A stretch of 64,000 bases of DNA from Paraburkholderia antibiotica (GCF_012927125.1 NZ_JABBFZ010000021.1:1-64000), one strand, 5' to 3'; counted from the first letter of the stretch, positions 41,524-50,749 are shown. The notes: a model not told the origin generated them from the letters alone. Numbers and translations are program-made.

Positions 41524-43269
41524 ATGCCCATGCAGTGCGCCGCTTCGTCATCTTCTTTGTCTTCATCTTCTTTAGTACTGCGCGCGACTCTCGCCGTCGC
41601 GCCACTGCTCGCGGTGCTGTCGCTGAGCGGCTGTCATGGCGACGACGACGGTGTGTCGCCCGCCGCGCCGCTCAGTTGCGCGCAACTCGCCGGCAAGAGC
41701 GTGCCGGCCTCGGCCATCGGCCTGTCGACCAAGGGCGCGACCGTGACCGCGGCGACCGTGGTGCCCGCGTCCGGAACCGGTGTGCAGGCGACCGGCGAAT
41801 ACTGTCTGGTCAGCGGCGCGATCGCTCCCGTCGATGCGTCGGCGCCGCAGATCAAATTCCAGATCGCAATGCCGACCAGTTGGAACAACAAGATCATGAT
41901 GTTCGGCGGCGGTGGCTATGACGGCACCATTCCGGCGCCGACCGGCAACGTGCCGGCCGGCCCGACCGCACAGCCGACGCCGCTCGGCCGCGGCTACGCG
42001 GTATTTGCGAGCGACTCGGGACACCAGGCGAATGCGCTCGGCAGCGAGGACGGCTCGTTCGCCGTCAATGACGAAACGATGCAGAACTTCAACGGCGATG
42101 CGCTGAAGAAAACGCGCGACGCAGCGGTCTACCTGATCGACCAGCGCTATGCGGTCAAGGCGCCGAAGCGCGCGTACTTCGCCGGCGGTTCGTCGGGCGG
42201 TCGCGAGGCGCTCGCGGTCGTGCAGCGCTGGCCGCAGGACTGGGACGGTTCGATCGTGCTGTATCCGGCGTGGGCGGCGGCGAGTCTCGATCTGCAGTTC
42301 GGCCGCATCACGCGCGCGCTTGCGGCGCCCGGCGCGTATCTCGATCAGGCCAAACGCAAAGTGCTGCTCAATACGGTGCTCGCAAACTGCGACACGCTCG
42401 ACGGCGTTGCCGACGGACTGATCAGCAACGTCGCCGCGTGCAACGCAAACTTCAATCCGTCGACGGCAACGCTCAACGGCACGCCGCTGCGCTGTCCAGG
42501 CGGCGTCGATACCGGCGACACCTGCCTGTCCGACGCGCAGATTACGGCGCTCAACGTGTACAACACGCCGATCACGTTCGGCTACACGCTCGCGAGCGGC
42601 GAGACCCAGTATCCGGGCTTCAATGTGTACGGCGCGGACCTCGGCATCGCGAACCCGTCCGCCTTGCAGCCGACGGTGATCGCGCTGGCGCTCGGCACCA
42701 CGCAGCCGGCCTCGCCGATGCCGACCACCGCGCCTTATCTGAGCGTGTTCTGGGATCAATGGATCCGCTACTTCGTTACGCGCGATGCGAACTACAACTC
42801 GCTTCTGGTCGATCCGCAGAATCCGGGCGTGCTGCAGGCGCGCATCAGTCAGCTGACCGGCATGCAGGACGTCAACAAGACCGACCTGTCGGTGTTCAAC
42901 GCGAAGGGCGGCAAGATCCTGATGGCGCACGGCATGGCCGACGCGCTCGTCAGCACGCGTTCGAGCGAGCAGTACTACCAGCGGCTGCAGGCGACGATGG
43001 GTGTATCGGCTGTCGCGAACTTCGTGCGCTTCTACGAGATTCCCGGCTATGGCCATGCGGTCAGTTCGGTGTTCAACGCATCGTGGGACTCGCTGACGAC
43101 GCTGGAAAACTGGGTCGAGAAGGGCGTCGCGCCGCCCGCGCAGAGCGTCGCCGATACGGCCGGCGTGCCGGGGCGCACGCGGCCGCTGTGCGAGTATCCG
43201 GCGTTCCCGCGCTACAACGGTTCGGGTGACGTGAATCTCGCGGCGAACTTCACCTGCTCGACTCAGTGA
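41524..43269 (+). CDS. Tannase/feruloyl esterase family lipoprotein
   Basis: 581 residues from ATG 41524, with AGGGAG upstream; a 748-residue frame begins farther left without support. The signal ends in lipobox LSGC (Cys37). The alpha/beta hydrolase core has nucleophile S223 in 'YFAGGSSGGRE', D473 in 'HGMADALVS' and H511 in 'GYGHAV'. Family members carry a Cys beside the Ser and another beside the His (CS-D-HC motif), but here these are G222 and A512. It should cleave galloyl or hydroxycinnamoyl esters outside the cytosol and feed aromatic acids to the porin and permease upstream. Confidence 0.87.
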   Translation: MPMQCAASSSSLSSSSLVLRATLAVAPLLAVLSLSGCHGDDDGVSPAAPLSCAQLAGKSVPASAIGLSTKGATVTAATVVPASGTGVQATGEYCLVSGAIAPVDASAPQIKFQIAMPTSWNNKIMMFGGGGYDGTIPAPTGNVPAGPTAQPTPLGRGYAVFASDSGHQANALGSEDGSFAVNDETMQNFNGDALKKTRDAAVYLIDQRYAVKAPKRAYFAGGSSGGREALAVVQRWPQDWDGSIVLYPAWAAASLDLQFGRITRALAAPGAYLDQAKRKVLLNTVLANCDTLDGVADGLISNVAACNANFNPSTATLNGTPLRCPGGVDTGDTCLSDAQITALNVYNTPITFGYTLASGETQYPGFNVYGADLGIANPSALQPTVIALALGTTQPASPMPTTAPYLSVFWDQWIRYFVTRDANYNSLLVDPQNPGVLQARISQLTGMQDVNKTDLSVFNAKGGKILMAHGMADALVSTRSSEQYYQRLQATMGVSAVANFVRFYEIPGYGHAVSSVFNASWDSLTTLENWVEKGVAPPAQSVADTAGVPGRTRPLCEYPAFPRYNGSGDVNLAANFTCSTQ

Positions 43270-43400
43270 GTGGATTGCAGTGAGCGGATCGGGACGATCG
43301 AAGGGGCGCGCGCGTTTTGCGCGCGCTCCGCTGTCCGGTTTTGCGGCCCGACGCAGCACCTCGGCCACGCCAGCATCTTCGATGTCCATGAAATAAAAAC

Positions 43401-43429
43401 TTGACTCCGTGCATATGCACACATAGACT
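43401..43429 (+). promoter_or_regulatory. Promoter with MarR-type palindrome before the first marR gene
   Basis: TTGACT (43401-43406), 17-bp spacer, TAGACT (43424-43429). The spacer contains the perfect palindrome GTGCATATGCAC (43409-43420), so a bound regulator would block polymerase. Confidence 0.8.
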
Positions 43430-43436
43430 TCGCTGC

Positions 43437-43859
43437 ATGAACCGCCCACTCTCCTACGACGAATGCAACTGCTTCGCGCTGCGCCAGGCGGCGCGGCACG
43501 TCACGCAGATTTACGAGCGCCATCTCGGCGGCGTCGGTCTGACGGCCGCGCAGTTCACGATCCTGGCCAAGCTCGCGCGTACGCCGAATCTGCCGATCGC
43601 CGATCTGGCGGACGCAATGGTGATGGAGCGCACCACGCTGGTCCGCGCGATGAAGCCGTTGCAGCGCGACGGTCTGGTGGTGGCCGAGGCGGCGGAGCAC
43701 GACGGCCGCACGTTGCTGTTCAGCCTGACGCCGGCTGGCGAGGCGACGTTCGATCAGGCGTCGATCGCGTGGCGCGCCGCACAGGAAGAATTCGAAAAGA
43801 AGTTCGGCCGCGCGCGTGCCAAAACGCTGCGCGCCGAGCTGTTCAGTATCACGGGCTAA
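43437..43859 (+). CDS. MarR-family regulator 1
   Basis: 140 residues from ATG 43437, which lies 8 bp after the -10 element, so the leader is very short or absent. Winged helix: 'GLTAAQFTILAKLARTPNLPIADLADAMVMERTTLVRAMKPLQRDGLVV' with wing 'EAAEHDGRTLLFSLT'. It shares 'FALRQAARHV..IYERHL' and much of the core with the next gene, so the two are tandem paralogues. The palindrome in its promoter points to autorepression. Confidence 0.9.
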   Translation: MNRPLSYDECNCFALRQAARHVTQIYERHLGGVGLTAAQFTILAKLARTPNLPIADLADAMVMERTTLVRAMKPLQRDGLVVAEAAEHDGRTLLFSLTPAGEATFDQASIAWRAAQEEFEKKFGRARAKTLRAELFSITG

Positions 43860-43873
43860 CGTGCAGGTCGGAA

Positions 43874-43891
43874 CCCGCTGCGGCGGGTTTT
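43874..43891 (+). terminator. Weak terminator after the first marR gene
   Basis: CCCGC-TGCG-GCGGG stem followed by TTTTATTA, 14 bp after the stop. Confidence 0.6.
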
Positions 43892-43906
43892 ATTACGCCT
43901 CTTAAT

Positions 43907-43918
43907 GTGCATATGCAC
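43907..43918 (+). promoter_or_regulatory. MarR-type palindrome before the second marR gene
   Basis: GTGCATATGCAC, identical to the copy at 43409-43420, 25 bp before ATG 43944. Confidence 0.85.
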
Positions 43919-43943
43919 TGATGAGCAAAAGGAAGTGCCGCCA

Positions 43944-44369
43944 ATGGAAGCGCTTTTCGACGACGACTGTTTTGCGATCCGCCAGGCCGCGCGGCACGTG
44001 TCGCAGCTTTACGACCGACATCTGTCGCAGGTCGGGCTGACTATCACGCAGTTCTCGCTGCTGGGCCGGCTCAAACGCACCGGCCCGATGACGATGAAGC
44101 AGATCGCCGAGGCCATGCGCATGCAACGCACCACGCTGGTCCGCACGATCCAGCCGTTGCGGCGCGACGGCCTGGTGTCGAGCGAAGCGCTGGGCGCCGA
44201 TGCGCGCACGCTGCTGATTTCGCTGACGACCGCCGGCGAACAGCGGCTGAACGCGGGCCGCGCGCATTGGTATGCGGCGCAGGCCGAATTCGAACATCGC
44301 TTCGGCGAACAGCGCGCTGCCGCGTTGCGCAGCGAGCTGTTCGCGATTACGCGGGACGCTTCGACATAA
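43944..44369 (+). CDS. MarR-family regulator 2
   Basis: 141 residues from ATG 43944, with AAGGAAG at a proper distance. 'GLTITQFSLLGRLKRTGPMTMKQIAEAMRMQRTTLVRTIQPLRRDGLVS' is the recognition winged helix, closely matching the first regulator including the 'RTTLVR' helix. Their near-identical recognition helices fit three shared palindromes. Probably represses the efflux operon that follows; the ligand may be an aromatic acid or drug. Confidence 0.9.
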   Translation: MEALFDDDCFAIRQAARHVSQLYDRHLSQVGLTITQFSLLGRLKRTGPMTMKQIAEAMRMQRTTLVRTIQPLRRDGLVSSEALGADARTLLISLTTAGEQRLNAGRAHWYAAQAEFEHRFGEQRAAALRSELFAITRDAST

Positions 44370-44390
44370 AACGCAGAAGGTAGTGGAGGC

Positions 44391-44413
44391 CGGCGCATCG
44401 CGCCGTTTTTTTT
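44391..44413 (+). terminator. Terminator after the second marR gene
   Basis: CGGCGC-ATC-GCGCCG perfect stem followed by T8. It separates marR 2 from the efflux operon, whose -35 region starts inside the T-run. Confidence 0.85.
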
Positions 44414-44423
44414 AACCTGAAGA

Positions 44424-44435
44424 GTGCATACGCAC
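44424..44435 (+). promoter_or_regulatory. MarR-type palindrome before the efflux operon
   Basis: GTGCATACGCAC, one base from the other two copies, 12 bp before ATG 44447. This ties the pump to the two MarR genes. Confidence 0.82.
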
Positions 44436-44446
44436 ATATCGACACC

Positions 44447-45547
44447 ATGTCCACAACTCCTTCGACCGTCGCGCCGCCGAGCGCGGTGCAACCCGTCGGC
44501 GCGGCGCGCCGTGTGCCGTGGATGCTGCTCGCGGTCCTGTCGGTTCTCGTCGCGCTGACGCTGGCCGCGTCGTACTGGTTCTTCGTTAGCCGCTTTGTCG
44601 AAACGACCGACGACGCTTACGTCGGCGGCGACGTCACGGTGATGGCGCCGAAGGTGAACGGCTTCGTCACCGACGTGCTGGTGCACGACAACGAGTTCGT
44701 GCACGCGAACCAGGTGCTGGTGCGGCTCGACGCACGCGACTATGACGCGCGTCTCGCGCAGGCCGACGCGCAGGTGCAGAGCGCCGAGGCGGCGGTCACC
44801 GAACTGGAGGCGAAGAAGTCGCTGCAACTCGCGGCAATCGGCGAGCAGGCGGCCGAGGTCCGTGCATCGGGCGCCGAATTGACGCGTAGCGCCGCCGACC
44901 AGACGCGCTACCGCGAACTCGTGAAGGACGACGCGGTGTCGAACCAGGTGGTCGAAAAGGCCGACGCCGATCTGAGCAAGGCGCGCGCCGCGGTCGATCG
45001 CAGCGGCGCGGCGCTGCTCGCCGCGCAACGGCAGATCGCGGTGCTCGACGCGCAGATTGGCGACGCGAAAGCGCGCATTGCCACGGCGCAGGCCGCGCAG
45101 CGCGTCGCCGCGTTGAACGTCGAATATACGACGATCCGCTCGCCGATCGATGGCTACGTCGGCAATCGCACCGCGCGGGTCGGCTTGCTCGCGAATACCG
45201 GCGTGTCGCTGCTGACCGTGGTGCCCGCGAGCGGTCTGTGGATCGACGCGAACTTCAAGGAAGACCAGCTGCGCAAGATGCGCGCGGGCGATGACGTCGA
45301 GGTTCAGCTCGACGCGTCGAGCACGAAGTTGCACGGCGTGGTCGAGAGTCTGGCGCCGGCGACCGGCGCGACTTTCAGCGTGTTGCCGGCGGAAAACGCG
45401 ACCGGCAACTTCACCAGGATCGTGCAGCGCGTGCCGGTGCGCGTGCGTCTCGACGTGCCGAAGGACATGCAGGGCGTGCTGCGTCCAGGCCTGTCCGCGA
45501 CCGTGAAGGTGCATGTAGATGCGGGCAGCGCGAACGCGCGCGGATGA
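44447..45547 (+). CDS. EmrA-type membrane fusion protein (HlyD family)
   Basis: 366 residues. Short cytosolic N-terminus, one helix (residues ~25-47), then 'ETTDDAYVGGDVTVMAPKVNGFVTDVLVHDNEFVHANQVLVRLD' (first biotinyl-lipoyl half), an alpha-helical hairpin of about 110 residues, and 'YTTIRSPIDGYVGNRTARVGLLANTG' (second half) followed by a beta-barrel. It bridges the inner-membrane MFS pump with the outer-membrane channel. First gene of a three-gene operon. Confidence 0.92.
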   Translation: MSTTPSTVAPPSAVQPVGAARRVPWMLLAVLSVLVALTLAASYWFFVSRFVETTDDAYVGGDVTVMAPKVNGFVTDVLVHDNEFVHANQVLVRLDARDYDARLAQADAQVQSAEAAVTELEAKKSLQLAAIGEQAAEVRASGAELTRSAADQTRYRELVKDDAVSNQVVEKADADLSKARAAVDRSGAALLAAQRQIAVLDAQIGDAKARIATAQAAQRVAALNVEYTTIRSPIDGYVGNRTARVGLLANTGVSLLTVVPASGLWIDANFKEDQLRKMRAGDDVEVQLDASSTKLHGVVESLAPATGATFSVLPAENATGNFTRIVQRVPVRVRLDVPKDMQGVLRPGLSATVKVHVDAGSANARG

Positions 45548-45554
45548 GCCGATC

Positions 45555-47138
45555 ATGAACCACGCTCCCGTCAACCTGCCCGACAATCCCGCCGACCAGC
45601 CGACCCGCACCAAGGTGTTCGCGTTCGCGCTGATGTGCGTCGGCTTTTTCATGGCGACGCTCGATATCCAGATCGTCGCGTCGTCGCTGCGCGATATCGG
45701 CGGCGGACTGTCCGCGAGCCAGGACGAACTCTCGTGGGTGCAGACCTCGTATCTGATCGCGGAGATCATCGTGATCCCGATGTCCGGCTGGCTCACGCGG
45801 GTGTTCTCGACGCGCTGGCTGTTCACGTTTTCCGCGTTCGGCTTCACGGTCACCAGCATGCTGTGCGGGCTCGCATGGGACATCAACTCGATGATCCTGT
45901 TTCGCGGTCTCCAAGGCGCGCTCGGTGCCGCGATGATTCCCACCGTGTTCACCACCGCGTTCGTGCTGTTCCCCGGCAAGCAGCGCCTGATCGCATCGAC
46001 CACGATCGGCGCGTTGGCGTCGCTCGCGCCGACCATCGGTCCGGTGATCGGCGGCTGGATTACGTCGCAATGGTCGTGGCACTGGCTGTTCTATCTGAAC
46101 CTCGTGCCGGGCGTCGCCGTCACGCTGCTGGTGCCGAAGTACGTGCATATCGACAAGGTGGACCTGTCGCTGCTGAAGAAGGGCGACTATCTCGGCATTC
46201 TGCTGATGTCGGGCTTTCTCGGCTGCCTCGAATACGTGCTGGAGGAAGGGCCGCGCAAGAACTGGTTTGGCGACGACGTGATCGTGCTGTGCGCGTGGGT
46301 CGCGGCGATCTGCGGCTTTCTGTTCCTCGTGCATGCGTACACCGCGAAGGAACCGATCGTCGATCTGCGCGCGCTGGCGGTGCGCAACTTCGGGATCGGC
46401 AGTCTGCTGTCGTTCATCACCGGCATCGGCATTTTCTGCACGGTGTTTCTGACGCCGGTGTTTCTCGCGCGTGTGCGCGGCTTCGACTCGTTGCAGATCG
46501 GGCTCGCGTTGCTGTCGGTCGGCTGTTTCCAGCTGCTTGCGCTAGCCGCGTATTCGACGCTCGCGCGTTTCGTCGATATGCGCATGCTGATGGTGTTCGG
46601 GCTCGTGCTGTTCGGTGTCGGCTGTTATCTGTACGTGCCGTTGACGAACCAGTGGGGCTGGCAGCAACTGCTGATTCCGCAGGCGCTGCGCGGCATCGGC
46701 CAGCAGTTCTGCATTCCGCCGATCGTCACGATGGCGCTTGGCGCGTTGCCGCCTTCGCGGCTGCGCTCCGCGAGCGGACTGTTCAATCTGATGCGCAACC
46801 TCGGCGGTGCGATCGGCATCGCGGTCAGCAGCACGATGCTGAACGACCGGCTGAACCTGCACTACGAACGACTCGACGAGCATCTGAGCGCGGGCCGTCC
46901 GGCCGTCGAAGCGATCCTGCACAAGCAGGCCGACTATCTGGCGGCAATCGGCGGCAACGTGCTCGACGCCGCGAACGCGGGGCTCAGCGAACTGCATGCG
47001 CTGGTGATGCGTGAGGCGCTGGTGCAGGCCTTCTCCGACGCGTTCCTCGCCGTGTCGCTGTGTTTCGTGGTCGGTCTGCTGAGCGTGCTGTTTTCGCGCC
47101 CGTTCGGCAATACCGCGCCGCCGCCCGAATCCCACTAG
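45555..47138 (+). CDS. EmrB/QacA-type MFS drug transporter (DHA2, 14 helices)
   Basis: 527 residues from ATG 45555, 7 bp after the fusion gene. 'FFMATLDIQIVASSLRDIGGGLSASQDELSWVQTSYLIAEIIVIPMSGWL' and 'FRGLQGALGAAMIPTVFTT' are DHA2 signatures (motif C-like 'GPVIGGWI'). It exports hydrophobic compounds or aromatic acids by proton exchange together with the adjacent fusion and outer-membrane proteins. Confidence 0.92.
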   Translation: MNHAPVNLPDNPADQPTRTKVFAFALMCVGFFMATLDIQIVASSLRDIGGGLSASQDELSWVQTSYLIAEIIVIPMSGWLTRVFSTRWLFTFSAFGFTVTSMLCGLAWDINSMILFRGLQGALGAAMIPTVFTTAFVLFPGKQRLIASTTIGALASLAPTIGPVIGGWITSQWSWHWLFYLNLVPGVAVTLLVPKYVHIDKVDLSLLKKGDYLGILLMSGFLGCLEYVLEEGPRKNWFGDDVIVLCAWVAAICGFLFLVHAYTAKEPIVDLRALAVRNFGIGSLLSFITGIGIFCTVFLTPVFLARVRGFDSLQIGLALLSVGCFQLLALAAYSTLARFVDMRMLMVFGLVLFGVGCYLYVPLTNQWGWQQLLIPQALRGIGQQFCIPPIVTMALGALPPSRLRSASGLFNLMRNLGGAIGIAVSSTMLNDRLNLHYERLDEHLSAGRPAVEAILHKQADYLAAIGGNVLDAANAGLSELHALVMREALVQAFSDAFLAVSLCFVVGLLSVLFSRPFGNTAPPPESH

Positions 47139-47147
47139 GAGACCGAC

Positions 47148-48575
47148 ATGAAACGGATCGTGATGAAGTTGGCGGCGAGCGTCGCATGGCTCGCGCTCGC
47201 GGCCTGCGCGGTGCAGCCGGCCACGCACGCGGATTTGCCGCAGACGGTGAAGACGCTCGCGCCGGCCGCGTGGAGCGTCGACGCGCCGCAGGACAACGTG
47301 AGCGCCGACGCGTGGTGGGCGCAGTTCGGCGACCCGGTCATGCATCGGTTGGTCGAGTCGGTGCTCACCGGCAATCTCGACGTGCAGGCGGCCGTCGAAC
47401 GTGTGAAGCAGGCGCAGGACCTGGTCACGCAGAATCGCGCGGCGCTGCTGCCCGAGCTGAACGCGAACGCCGGCGCGTCGACGGAACGGCAGAACACGCC
47501 GCCGCCGCTCGGCTACGTGCGGCAGGCCGGCTTCGGACTCGCCGCGAGCTGGACGCCCGACGTATTCGGCGGCGAGCGTCTCGCGGTGCTGGCCGCGCAG
47601 GCGCAGGTGTCCGGCCGCGAGGCCGCGCTGAACCAGTTGCGGCTCGCGCTCGCCGCGAATGCGGCGGCCGCGTACATCGATCTGCGCTGGGCGCAGGCGC
47701 AATTGCAGATCCTTGGCGATAACGAGCAGATCCGCAGCCGCGCGCTGAAGCTTACGCAGGAGCGCCTGCATTACGGACTGTCGACGCAGCTCGACGTCGC
47801 GCGTGCGCAGAATCAGCTGCAGGATTTGCAGGCGCAGATTCCGCGCATGCAGTCGGCGGTGCAGCATCAACTGAGTCTGATCGCGGTCTATTCGGGGCGC
47901 ACGCCGGAGAGCGTCGACACACTCGTGCTCGGCGACGCGCGCGCGATTCCGGTGCCCGCGCAAAGCGCGCCGCAGACCTTGCCGTCCGCGGCGCTGCTGC
48001 ACCGGCCTGATGTGCGCACAGCGTATGCGCTGGTCGAACAGCGCGCGGCGGAGGTGGGGGTATCGAAAGCGCAGCGCTATCCGCAGTTCAGGATCAATCT
48101 GACGAATGGGCTGCTCGCGTCGTCGTATCTCGGCTTGCCGACGCTGACCGACAATCTGTTCAGCGCCGCGCTGAATGCGACGAGCCCGATTTTCAACGCC
48201 GGGCGCATCACCGCGAATATCGACGCGAGCGAAAGCCGCATGCGCGAATCGCAGCTCGGTTTGCAGCAGACGATGCTGCAGGCGCTGAAGGAGATCGAGG
48301 ATAACCGCAGCGATCTCGTCAGCGGCGCGGTGCAGGTCGAGCGGCTGGGCGGCGCGCTCGATGCGTCGAATCACGCGCTGCGTCTGTCGACCGAGTTGTA
48401 CAAGGGCGGCGCGTCAAGCTTCCTCGACGTGCTCGCCGCGCAGGAGGCGTATCTGCGCGACTCGGAGTCGTTGAATCAGGCGCGGCGCGAACATGCGTTG
48501 TCGGCGATTGCGTTGTACCGGTCGCTCGGCGGTGGCTGGGAGCAGGGCGAGACGGTGGCGGCGGCTGGGCGGTGA
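47148..48575 (+). CDS. NodT/OprM-type outer-membrane efflux lipoprotein
   Basis: 475 residues. Signal with lipobox LAAC (Cys19). Two OEP repeats: 'WWAQFGDPVMHRLVESVLTGNLDVQAAVERVKQAQ' and 'LLHRPDVRTAYALVEQRAAEVGVSKAQRYPQFRINLT', then 'ALKEIEDNRSDL' and 'GGASSFLDVLAAQEAYLRDSESLNQARRE'. It forms the trimeric outer-membrane channel of the tripartite pump. Starts 9 bp after the MFS gene. Confidence 0.93.
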   Translation: MKRIVMKLAASVAWLALAACAVQPATHADLPQTVKTLAPAAWSVDAPQDNVSADAWWAQFGDPVMHRLVESVLTGNLDVQAAVERVKQAQDLVTQNRAALLPELNANAGASTERQNTPPPLGYVRQAGFGLAASWTPDVFGGERLAVLAAQAQVSGREAALNQLRLALAANAAAAYIDLRWAQAQLQILGDNEQIRSRALKLTQERLHYGLSTQLDVARAQNQLQDLQAQIPRMQSAVQHQLSLIAVYSGRTPESVDTLVLGDARAIPVPAQSAPQTLPSAALLHRPDVRTAYALVEQRAAEVGVSKAQRYPQFRINLTNGLLASSYLGLPTLTDNLFSAALNATSPIFNAGRITANIDASESRMRESQLGLQQTMLQALKEIEDNRSDLVSGAVQVERLGGALDASNHALRLSTELYKGGASSFLDVLAAQEAYLRDSESLNQARREHALSAIALYRSLGGGWEQGETVAAAGR

Positions 48576-48834
48576 AGCGAGGGGGCCCGGAGCCGACGCA
48601 TTGCGTTGCGCTAGTTTTAGTTTGGGAAGCCCGATGCGGCATGCTTGCCCACCTGCCTCGGGCCCGAGAGCTGGTTTCAAGCAGGTTTCAATCTTTGCTA
48701 CATTCCTGAACACGCGTCGCCTGGCTGGCATCGTCGCTGCCGTCTTCAGCGATAAGCGGCATCATAAGGATGCGGCGCCGGTCGACGCGTGTGACCGACG
48801 GTCGGCAAGATCGAAATCTTTCAAGAGGCTCAAG

Positions 48835-49770
48835 ATGCGAATTCTGGTAGTAGGGGCGGGCGCGGTAGGCGGTTATTTCGGTGGACGTCTCGCGGCGGCG
48901 GGTCAGGACGTGACCTTCCTCGTGCGCGCAGGCCGCGCGGAAAAGCTGCGGCGCGACGGCCTCGTCATCGAGAGCCCGCGCGGCAATCTCGAACTGCGCG
49001 ACGTGAAGACGATCCTCGCGGGCGTCGCCACCGAGCCGTTCGATCTCGTGCTGCTCAGTTGCAAGGCCTACAGTCTCGACGACGCGATCGACTCGTTCGC
49101 GCCGCTGGTCGGCGAGTCCACGGTGATCCTGCCGATGCTCAACGGCATGCGCCATGTCGACGTGCTGACCGCGCGCTTCGGCAAGGAGCGCGTGCTCGGC
49201 GGCCAGTGCGTGATCGCCGCGACGCTCAACGCCGAGCAGCACATCGTGCATCTGAACGACATGCAGGCGATTACGTTCGGCGAACTGACGGGCGGCACCT
49301 CCGAGCGCACCCAGGCGATCGCCGACGCGATGTCCGGCGCGAGTTTCGATGTCGCGGTCAGCGACAACATCCTGCTGCGGATGTGGGAAAAATGGGTGTT
49401 CCTGGCCACATTGGCGGGCAGTACCTGCTTGATGCGCGGTTCGGTCGGCGATATTCTGGCTGCGCCCGACGGCAAGCGCTTCGTCGAGAACCTGCTCGGC
49501 GAGTGTCGCGCGGTCGCCGAGCACAACGGCTTCACGATGGACGTGGAGTTCGACGCGCGCGCCACGCAGATGCTGCTGAAGCCGTCGGCGTTGACCGCGT
49601 CGATGCTGCGCGACGTCGAAAACCGCTCGCATACCGAGGCCGATCACATCCTCGGCGATCTGATCGCGCGCGGCGGCGATGCGCAAAAGGGCGAGCATGG
49701 GCTGTCGCTGCTGCGCATCGCCTATAGTCATCTGAAAGCCTACGAAGCGCGCCAGTCCCGTACGTCCTGA
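48835..49770 (+). CDS. 2-dehydropantoate 2-reductase family protein
   Basis: 311 residues from ATG 48835. The Rossmann start 'MRILVVGAGAVGGYFGGRLAAAGQDVTFLVR' has GxGxxG. 'LLSCKAYSLDDAIDSFAPLVGESTVILPMLNGMRHVD' contains the conserved K and N, 'MWEKWVFLATLAG' the catalytic Lys, and the C-terminal domain includes 'KPSALTASMLRDVENRSHTEADHILGDLI' with the E-x-x-H-I motif. It would reduce ketopantoate with NADPH, but several paralogues of this family serve other 2-ketoacids. It stands alone. Confidence 0.85.
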   Translation: MRILVVGAGAVGGYFGGRLAAAGQDVTFLVRAGRAEKLRRDGLVIESPRGNLELRDVKTILAGVATEPFDLVLLSCKAYSLDDAIDSFAPLVGESTVILPMLNGMRHVDVLTARFGKERVLGGQCVIAATLNAEQHIVHLNDMQAITFGELTGGTSERTQAIADAMSGASFDVAVSDNILLRMWEKWVFLATLAGSTCLMRGSVGDILAAPDGKRFVENLLGECRAVAEHNGFTMDVEFDARATQMLLKPSALTASMLRDVENRSHTEADHILGDLIARGGDAQKGEHGLSLLRIAYSHLKAYEARQSRTS

Positions 49771-49853
49771 CGGTTTGCCGCGACGGCGATACCGAGGCGC
49801 GGTGAGCGGGGCGGATGCGCCCGGCGTCGTCGTTCAACGATCGGAGGTGAAGC

Positions 49854-50153
49854 ATGCGCACTCCCACCGGCTCGGTGCCGGCGCTCAGCGCCGCTTCCGC
49901 AACCGTGTTCTCGATCGGTATCGTCTTTCTCGGCTACTGGGGTATGTATGAGCCGACCGCGTGGCGCGCGGCCGACGTCGTGGTCGTGGTGCTCGCGCTG
50001 ACTGGCTTCGCGTGCCTCGGTCTCGTGCCGTGGATGGCGACGAGCCCCGTCGAGCCGGAAACCAGCGACGTGCGCGTGCGCATCGCGCGGCATCTGTTTC
50101 TTGGCGGCGTGGCCGCGATCTGGCTCGCGGTCGCGGTCTCCGTGATTTTCTGA
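49854..50153 (+). CDS. Small three-helix membrane protein
   Basis: 99 residues from ATG 49854 after GGAGG. Three hydrophobic stretches (about 15-32, 42-60 and 78-97). No motif or family recognised. Separated by 83 bp from the preceding reductase gene. Confidence 0.7.
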   Translation: MRTPTGSVPALSAASATVFSIGIVFLGYWGMYEPTAWRAADVVVVVLALTGFACLGLVPWMATSPVEPETSDVRVRIARHLFLGGVAAIWLAVAVSVIF

Positions 50154-50210
50154 AGTCCGCCGCACGCTGCCTGGTGGCGCTTGGTACCACCTGGTGCCGC
50201 CAGGTGTCGC

Positions 50211-50648
50211 TTACTCCGGCAGCTTCCTGAACGACACCGCAATCCGGTTCCAGCCGTTGATCGCCACGATCAGCAGCGTCAGGTCGCCGATTTCCTGCTC
50301 GCTGAAATGCGGTTTGACCGCTTCCCACACGTCGTCCGGCACGCGCGTTTGCGCGACCAGCGTGACCGCTTCGGTCCATTCGAGCGCCGCGCGTTCGCGC
50401 GCGGTGAAAAACGGTGCCTCGCGCCATGCGGCGATCGTCGCGAGACGTCGTTCGGTTTCGCCGTGCTGGCGCGCGTCGCTCACGTGCATGTCGAGGCAGA
50501 ACGCGCAGCCGTTCAATTGCGACGCGCGAATCCGCACGAGCTCCGCGAGCGTCTTGTCGATACTGCTTTTGCCGATGGTTTCCTCGAGCGCGAGCATTGC
50601 GCGGGTGCCGCCCGGGCAGGCTTTGTAGAAGTCGAGACGTACTTGCAT
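50211..50648 (-). CDS. Carboxymuconolactone decarboxylase/AhpD-like protein
   Basis: 145 residues, with the AhpD-like motif C48-x-x-C51-x3-H55 in 'RASQLNGCAFCLDMH' followed by 'ATIAAWREAPFFTARERAALEWTEAVTLV'. Such proteins act as peroxidase partners or small redox enzymes. It is divergent from a MocR-type regulator, a common pairing in which the regulator controls it. Confidence 0.9.
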   Translation of the reverse strand: MQVRLDFYKACPGGTRAMLALEETIGKSSIDKTLAELVRIRASQLNGCAFCLDMHVSDARQHGETERRLATIAAWREAPFFTARERAALEWTEAVTLVAQTRVPDDVWEAVKPHFSEQEIGDLTLLIVAINGWNRIAVSFRKLPE

Positions 50649-50726
50649 AAAGAGTCCTTGTCAGTGTCGGGATGCGCCCGCAAGGGCGTCCGTGCAGGTA
50701 AGCTTACGGTCGTCACTGGTCGTTCG

Positions 50727-50749
50727 AAATAACCATTTCGCCGTTATTT
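50727..50749 (+). promoter_or_regulatory. Inverted repeat in the divergent AhpD-like/MocR promoter
   Basis: AAATAAC, 9 bp, GTTATTT, 17 bp before the mocR start. Candidate regulator site. Confidence 0.5.
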
